Assembly (NCBI GenBank): GCA_023132255.1
Contig: JAGLYK010000009.1
Coordinates: 1-32,725, forward strand
DNA: 32,725 nucleotides
From: Candidatus Pacearchaeota archaeon
GTDB lineage: Archaea > Nanobdellota > Nanobdellia > Pacearchaeales > GW2011-AR1
Reading direction: 5' to 3'
This document shows positions 27,742-32,725 of this stretch, piece after piece. Below the pieces are notes generated by a model. That model worked only from the letters and a program-made list of their open reading frames with translations. It was not told the origin of the DNA and made no database searches. Position 1 is the stretch's first letter. Every line of letters starts with the position of its first letter. Made by a program: the position numbers and the translations under genes.

Positions 27742-27820
27742 TTAAGAAAGAATATAGTTATAGTTTTTTAAATGTTTAGAATTAATTATTAATAATTTTT
27801 TGCTTACCAGAACATCAAAG

Positions 27821-28083
27821 TTATTTTTTATTTAGAAAATTAATTGCTTCAGATACTCTCCGATCAATTCTCTCTTCATCACCAAGTAATTTTTCAATCC
27901 TGCTAGGATCTTGTTTCAATTCTGACACTCTATTTCTAATCTCTTTAATGGAGCCATTATATTATACTGCTCTTTTACAAGTCCTGGAAGTCCATTAGAG
28001 GTGTATTGATGAGCAACATAGTTTCCAAACATTAAAATCATTCCCGCAATTTCTTCAATTTGTTTAGGAGTATATTTTTCCAT
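27821..28083 (-). pseudogene. Small gene apparently split by a frameshift
   Basis: Frame A from ATG 28083: MEKYTPKQIEEIAGMILMFGNYVAHQYTSNGLPGLVKEQYNIMAPLKRLEIECQN*; overlapping frame B continues EIRNRVSELKQDPSRIEKLLGDEERIDRRVSEAINFLNKK* to 27821. Confidence 0.5.
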
Positions 28084-28265
28084 AATTCTTTATTACTCGT
28101 GGTTATTTAATTATTTTACTATTTGAATATATACTTTAATTTTTTAAATCCCCCCCACAAAATACTAATTGAATAATTGTCTGCACGCGATTTTCGTTGA
28201 GTGGTGAAAAGAAATCGCTTCATCGCAAAAGAAGGGAAGGAGTGTGAGAGGAAACCGCTTAGGTT

Positions 28266-28601
28266 TCCTTCAAAGTTGGGAATAGGCCAGATTCTGTAGT
28301 TCGCTGAGGCCTCCTTCTTCGGAGGTCATGCCCCTATAAAAGGGGCCAGACCGAACTTGTTAACATTCAACTATGCGTCTTTAAGACTTGCACTGACCGA
28401 GATGCTCGTTTCATCAAATCTCTCGCTTCGCAGTTCCACACAAGTTTCATAACTCAACGAGAGCTGTGGCGTTTCTGTAACAGAGCTTTGCCTCACAGCA
28501 ACCAGGATTTCCCTGACAGTCTTTATAGTGTCCGGACCTTCCTCAGAACTTAGAAATCATATCCTGACTTCTTGATAATCTAATATCAAAGTCCCGAAGT
28601 T
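28266..28601 (-). ncRNA. rnpB: RNase P RNA (archaeal)
   Basis: Minus-strand CR-I-like GAGGAAGGTCCGGACAC (near 28555) and CR-V-like ACAGAATCTGGCCTATTCCC (near 28280) can form P4; CTTCGGGA / TCCC...GAAG can form P1. Confidence 0.85.
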
Positions 28602-28697
28602 AACTACCTAACTTACAAAAATATTTAGAAGAAAGGGTTTAAAAGTTTTTGCTTTTGCAAAAACTTTTGCTGAAAAATAAATTAAAAAATTTAAATC

Positions 28698-28901
28698 CTA
28701 TTTCTTTCTATGATTAATTATCGCACCAATTGCTACAATAACCAAAATTGCAGGGAACCAAGGGAAACTAAAACTTGTTCCTAACCAACCCATATCATTC
28801 ATAAACCACACACCAGCAAGAACCAAGACAACCCACCAAAAAGTTGGAAATCCTTCGCTCCAATTACAGCGCACTTCTTTTTTTGCCATGTTTGTCACCA
28901 T
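28698..28901 (-). CDS. Small membrane protein
   Basis: Hydrophobic segments after short charged N-terminus. Confidence 0.6.
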   Translation of the reverse strand: MVTNMAKKEVRCNWSEGFPTFWWVVLVLAGVWFMNDMGWLGTSFSFPWFPAILVIVAIGAIINHRKK

Positions 28902-28979
28902 TTTAATTAAAAATAATAGTGTTAAAGTTTTTTTAAATGTTTCTGAAAAATTTAAAAACCAATTTTTCTTTTTGTTTTC

Positions 28980-29537
28980 ATGAACAAAAAATTAGTAATC
29001 TTTATAACTATCGCAATTTTAATAATTGCATCTTGGATGATATTTAAAATGGATAATTCAACAAAAATAAAACTTGAAACAAATTATGGAGATATCGTAA
29101 TTAATCTTTACAGCGATATGCCTCTAACAACAGGCAATTTCAAAAAATTAGTTGAAGAAGGTTTTTACAACGGAATTTTATTTCACAGAGTAATAGATAG
29201 TTTTATGATTCAAGGCGGAGACCCTTTAACAAAAGACCCAACTAAAAAAGCACTTTGGGGAACAGGAAGCTCAGAAAACATTCAGGATGAATTTACCCAT
29301 GCTGGCGGAAACAAAAATAATCAATACACAATCTCAATGGCAAATTCAGGACCAAACACAGGCTCAAGCCAGTTTTTCATAAACTTAAACAATAATAATT
29401 TTCTTGATACAAAACACCCTTCTTTTGGAAAAGTTATTGAAGGCATGGATGTCGTTGATAAAATTGCAAAAGTTCAGACAGACGCAAATGACTGCCCTTT
29501 GCAGGAAGTTAAAATAATCAAAGCAAGTATTTTATAA
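28980..29537 (+). CDS. Cyclophilin-type peptidyl-prolyl cis-trans isomerase with N-terminal signal/TM
   Basis: NFKKLVEEGFYNGILFHRVIDSFMIQGGDP...ISMANSGPNTGSSQFFINL. Confidence 0.95.
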   Translation: MNKKLVIFITIAILIIASWMIFKMDNSTKIKLETNYGDIVINLYSDMPLTTGNFKKLVEEGFYNGILFHRVIDSFMIQGGDPLTKDPTKKALWGTGSSENIQDEFTHAGGNKNNQYTISMANSGPNTGSSQFFINLNNNNFLDTKHPSFGKVIEGMDVVDKIAKVQTDANDCPLQEVKIIKASIL

Positions 29538-29554
29538 ATTAATTAAATTAAAAA

Positions 29555-29692
29555 ATGAAAAACCCAAAAGTTGTAATTTTTTCTTTAATTGCCTTAGGAT
29601 TTCTCGCTCTAACTTTTTTAGTTGACTGGCTCTTTATTATTCCAGCAGTAATTCTGCTTTATCTAAATCAGAGAGAGTTGATGAAAAAATAA
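29555..29692 (+). CDS. Small membrane protein (45 aa), below ORF-track cutoff
   Basis: MKNPKVVIFSLIALGFLALTFLVDWLFIIPAVILLYLNQRELMKK*. Confidence 0.5.
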   Translation: MKNPKVVIFSLIALGFLALTFLVDWLFIIPAVILLYLNQRELMKK

Positions 29693-29893
29693 TTATTTCA
29701 AATAAACTCTGTAGATAGGTCTTGCAGCAAATATCACAAAAGCCGCAAAAAAATACCACGGATTCACAGAGTGCACCCAGTTCATTGCTGCTGGCCAGAT
29801 TGTTATAACAAACAAAACAAAAGCTACTACAGACCACTTGGTCAACGCAATATCCCCTCCATCCATTTTCTTAACTTTCTTATCAAAAAACAT
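29693..29893 (-). CDS. Small membrane protein
   Basis: TKWSVVAFVLFVITIWPAAMNWVHSVNPWYFFAAFVIFAARPIYRVYLK. Confidence 0.6.
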   Translation of the reverse strand: MFFDKKVKKMDGGDIALTKWSVVAFVLFVITIWPAAMNWVHSVNPWYFFAAFVIFAARPIYRVYLK

Positions 29894-29990
29894 TTTCCAC
29901 CTCCTTCAGAAAACAAGAAAAAAGATTATATAAATCTTTCAAAAAAAAAATAAAACAAAAAATTAAAAAAAATAAACCATCTATCTTAAC

Positions 29991-30290
29991 CTAAAATCTT
30001 CTTTCACGATTAAAATTACTTCTTGGTCTTTGTGGCTTCTTGTCTGGGTCAAATGGCTGTGCTTCATTAACTTTCAGATTTCTTCCTTCAATTTCTTTGT
30101 CATTCATTTCAGAAATTGCTTTCTTCGCACTTTCATCGTCCTTAAAAGTCACAAATCCAAATCCTTTTGACCTGCCTGAATGTTTGTCCGAAATAACAGT
30201 TGCTTCTTCAATCTCACCATAAGATGAGAAAAGCTCAGTTAATTTCGCATGGTCAACACTCCAAGGCAAATTCCCTACATAAACTTTCAT
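29991..30290 (-). CDS. RRM-domain RNA-binding protein
   Basis: RNP2 VYVGNLPW, RNP1 KGFGFVTF; Arg-rich tail; AGGAGG upstream of ATG. Confidence 0.93.
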   Translation of the reverse strand: MKVYVGNLPWSVDHAKLTELFSSYGEIEEATVISDKHSGRSKGFGFVTFKDDESAKKAISEMNDKEIEGRNLKVNEAQPFDPDKKPQRPRSNFNRERRF

Positions 30291-30458
30291 ATTCTTTTCC
30301 TCCTTGCACTTATATCTTAACTCTCAGAATTAGTCCGAACAAATCTTATCTAACCTAACAGTCTAAAATAAAGAATAAGTGGGGCTTTTAAATGTTTCGG
30401 GAGGGGAATTTTAGGCAAAAAATCAACCAAAACATTTAAATACATATGACAATTATCT

Positions 30459-30800
30459 ATGTGTATGAATATTAGTAAGAAAGACTTGTTAAGAATCAAT
30501 CACGGATTTGGAGGAAATCTAAGAAGTGACTCTAGTCTTGACTTTGCATTTGAAAGAGTGGAAGATAAGAAACTCGGAGATTACAAAAAATTAGCTTATT
30601 TGCTGAGAGCAATTTTAGTTGACCATCCTTTTTCAGATGGAAACAAGAGAACTGCAATGTTCTTGACTTTTGCTTTTGCAAAAGAAAACAAAAAGGAAGT
30701 AGAAAGAGATTTACTTATCCATCATATAACTTCAATAGCAAAGAGAAATATTCAGGAAATTAGAAATATTGAATGGAGATTAAAAAATGCAATCAAATGA
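30459..30800 (+). CDS. Fic/Doc-family protein (short, Doc-like toxin candidate)
   Basis: Fic motif HPFSDGNKRT. Confidence 0.88.
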   Translation: MCMNISKKDLLRINHGFGGNLRSDSSLDFAFERVEDKKLGDYKKLAYLLRAILVDHPFSDGNKRTAMFLTFAFAKENKKEVERDLLIHHITSIAKRNIQEIRNIEWRLKNAIK

Positions 30801-30993
30801 AATAAAAAAGATATTGAAAGAGAACAAAGAAGCTTTTGAAATTCTTGAAAACTACGACAAGACTCACGAGCTTCCGTTCCAAAGAAAAAGAATTGACATA
30901 ACTTTGTCAGTGGCAACTATAAATAAATTAAAAAAATTAAAAGAAAAAACAGGAAAACCAATTTCACAGATTATTGAGGAGAAGATTGGGTAA
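30787..30993 (+). CDS. Ribbon-helix-helix antitoxin-like protein
   Basis: KRIDITLSVATINKLKKLKEKTGKPISQIIEEKIG; overlaps the Fic gene by 14 nt. Confidence 0.7.
   Translation: MQSNEIKKILKENKEAFEILENYDKTHELPFQRKRIDITLSVATINKLKKLKEKTGKPISQIIEEKIG
30958..30989. repeat. 32-bp direct repeat, copy A (3' end of RHH gene)
   Basis: ccaatttcacagattattgaggagaagattgg, identical to 31616..31647. Confidence 0.93.
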
Positions 30994-30995
30994 AT

Positions 30996-31529
30996 TTATA
31001 TTTTAATTTCTTCAATAAATTTTTCATTTATTGTTTTTGTTTCAGAAGCCACATTTTTCAAATGATAAGAAATCATTTTATTATTTCCAATTGCAACATA
31101 AATTATTTTTTTTGCAAATCTTTTGATTGTGGCTTTCACTGCCCCTGAAAAATCGCCGTCGTTTGAAATAAGAAATGCCTCATCATAAATATCTGCTTGT
31201 GCATCTAAAACCAAATCAAGTGCTAAATTAACATCTGTTGCTTTTTCAACAAAATAAACTTTTCCATCACGTTTTCTTTTTTCAAGTCTCCCGAAAATAA
31301 TTTTTAGGTTTTTAATTTCTCTGAGTTTGTCAAAAAAACTTTGTTGTTCGGCATACATTTTTAGATTACTTAATTGCTGAACAGGAGAAATATAATATTT
31401 TATTGCAATTAAATTATTTTCCTCTGCTAATTTTTTACAAAACTTTTCAATATCAATTTTACATTTAAACTTATTTTTCACAGAAAAATAAAAATTACTT
31501 CCGTCAATATAAATCACAATTTTTTTCAT
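30996..31529 (-). CDS. NYN/LabA-like PIN-fold nuclease (DUF88 family)
   Basis: MKKIVIYIDGSNFYFSVKNKF...KATDVNLALDLVLDAQADIYDEAFLISNDGDFSGAV; start set to ATG 31529. Confidence 0.85.
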   Translation of the reverse strand: MKKIVIYIDGSNFYFSVKNKFKCKIDIEKFCKKLAEENNLIAIKYYISPVQQLSNLKMYAEQQSFFDKLREIKNLKIIFGRLEKRKRDGKVYFVEKATDVNLALDLVLDAQADIYDEAFLISNDGDFSGAVKATIKRFAKKIIYVAIGNNKMISYHLKNVASETKTINEKFIEEIKI

Positions 31530-31615
31530 TATAAAAAGAAAGCATGGGGTCCGTGAAGATCCCATGGACTTAATTACATTTACTAACAATAAAGAGTATT
31601 TATAGTTTTTGGAAG

Positions 31616-31647
31616 CCAATTTCACAGATTATTGAGGAGAAGATTGG
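31616..31647. repeat. 32-bp direct repeat, copy B
   Basis: ccaatttcacagattattgaggagaagattgg, followed by aagatag (reads ...EEKIGR*). Confidence 0.93.
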
Positions 31648-31723
31648 AAGATAGGAAAGGGTTTTAAATATTTTGGAAAGGGGAATTTGCCCGATGCTGT
31701 TGCGAGATTAGATAGTATTGTTA

Positions 31724-32215
31724 TCAATCAGGAATATAATTTATGTTTAATCCATTTTTTGGAAATCTTGCAGTTAAATTGTTTTTAATTATATACTTTC
31801 CAAAATCTACGATAGATAAAGCCATGGATTTTTCCCAACCATAAATTGGGATTCCTTCTCCTTTACCTAGACCTGGATGAAACATGACCCATACAGAATG
31901 TTCTAATCCTTTTATTTTATCTCTTTCATGCTCCCAGTACATACCCTTATTAATTTGAACTCTTCCAGTTTTAGAATCATTCTCAAACAAATAACATGTT
32001 CCATTATTAAAAGTCCCTTTCAGATGCCAAGATTTATCTGGATAATCTTCTTCGGTAAATGCTTCCCTTGCCTTTCTAAACAATTCATCCTGATTTCCAT
32101 ATAATAAAACTGGCCAATTATCATAAATTTTAAATTCATCAGATAACAACCTCTCAATATCATTACATTTTTCTAATTCATTCAAATATTCTTTTAGTGA
32201 TTTTTTTCTTTCCAT
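31724..32215 (-). CDS. Hypothetical protein (163 aa)
   Basis: Long ORF with plausible start, no recognised domain. Confidence 0.65.
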   Translation of the reverse strand: MERKKSLKEYLNELEKCNDIERLLSDEFKIYDNWPVLLYGNQDELFRKAREAFTEEDYPDKSWHLKGTFNNGTCYLFENDSKTGRVQINKGMYWEHERDKIKGLEHSVWVMFHPGLGKGEGIPIYGWEKSMALSIVDFGKYIIKNNLTARFPKNGLNINYIPD

Positions 32216-32275
32216 TTTATTTTTACCAGAACTCTTTTTCTAAATTTATATCAAACAAAATAAGCAGTAGAAGTC

Positions 32276-32294
32276 ATCTATCTAAAAGATAGAT
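32276..32294 (-). terminator. Perfect 7-bp hairpin downstream of 23S rRNA (terminator or processing stem, tentative)
   Basis: ATCTATC-TTTTA-GATAGAT on minus strand, just past the 23S 3' end. Confidence 0.4.
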
Positions 32295-32314
32295 TTGTTT
32301 TTAATTCTTAGAAT

Positions 32315-32725
32315 AATACAAAGAGGCTATTAGTAGTTCTATGCTGAAATTGTCGGCGAACCTTCAATCTTACACAAGAACTCTATCAACGTCATCTTCT
32401 TTGACGGCCTTAATTGTCTCGTTTTGCGGATGGCTTCGAGCTTAGATGCATTCAGCTCTTATCCACACAATGCGTAGCTATGCAGCCTGCTAATAACAAC
32501 TGCTCACCAGAGGCATCCAAGTTTCGTTCCTCTCGTACTGAAAACTCGTTCCACTCAGACAATAACACACCTAGTAGATATCATACAAACTGTCTCGCGA
32601 CGTTCTTAACCCAGCTAACGGTCCCTTTTAATACGTGAACTACGGCACCCTTGCACGCTTCTGCACGCGCAGGATAGGGAGAGCCGACAGCGGTGTACCA
32701 AACCTCCCCGTCAATTCGGACTATC
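32315..32725 (-). rRNA. 23S rRNA, 3' portion (truncated by window edge)
   Basis: Minus strand contains sarcin-ricin loop CAGTACGAGAGGAACGAAAC and upstream conserved helices; 3' end position approximate. Confidence 0.95.

Noticed and set aside
31530-31625. N-terminal extension of the NYN ORF (MKLASKNYKYS...)
   Set aside because: Runs into the 32-bp repeat and hairpin; MKKIVIYIDGSN at 31529 is the natural NYN start.
32414-32638. 74-aa plus-strand ORF
   Set aside because: Lies antisense within 23S rRNA; no protein-like signal.
1-32725. CRISPR array
   Set aside because: No regularly spaced repeats and no cas genes seen.

Overview
AT-rich archaeal chromosome segment, most likely a DPANN lineage (Woesearchaeota/Pacearchaeota-like; inferred from gene content, not tested). 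Core genes: class I LysRS, CysRS, Cbf5/TruB-type pseudouridine synthase, TrmY, GlmS, eS19/eL39/eL31, a short histone-like protein, RNase HI, an RNase Z-like MBL protein, a NFACT-R protein, a form III-like RuBisCO, tRNA-Phe(GAA), RNase P RNA (minus strand) and the 3' end of 23S rRNA (minus strand, cut by the window edge). Accessory genes: secreted Cys-rich membrane-anchored proteins, a subtilase, a Fic/Doc + RHH toxin-antitoxin-like pair, a NYN-domain gene, PD-(D/E)XK-like nucleases and a decapitated tyrosine recombinase. Best candidates for something undescribed: (1) a ~49-bp palindromic element inserted in frame in two unrelated housekeeping genes (Cbf5/TruB and CysRS), encoding HHRRTPKN[L/F]R[R/K][R/K]FL[L/Q]GA, with the hairpin kept by compensatory change, plus a possible divergent third copy in TrmY; it resembles the Rickettsia palindromic elements in concept. 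(2) A ~626-bp NYN-gene cassette that appears inserted in the 3' end of an RHH antitoxin gene, bounded by a perfect 32-bp direct repeat that rebuilds the antitoxin C-terminus.
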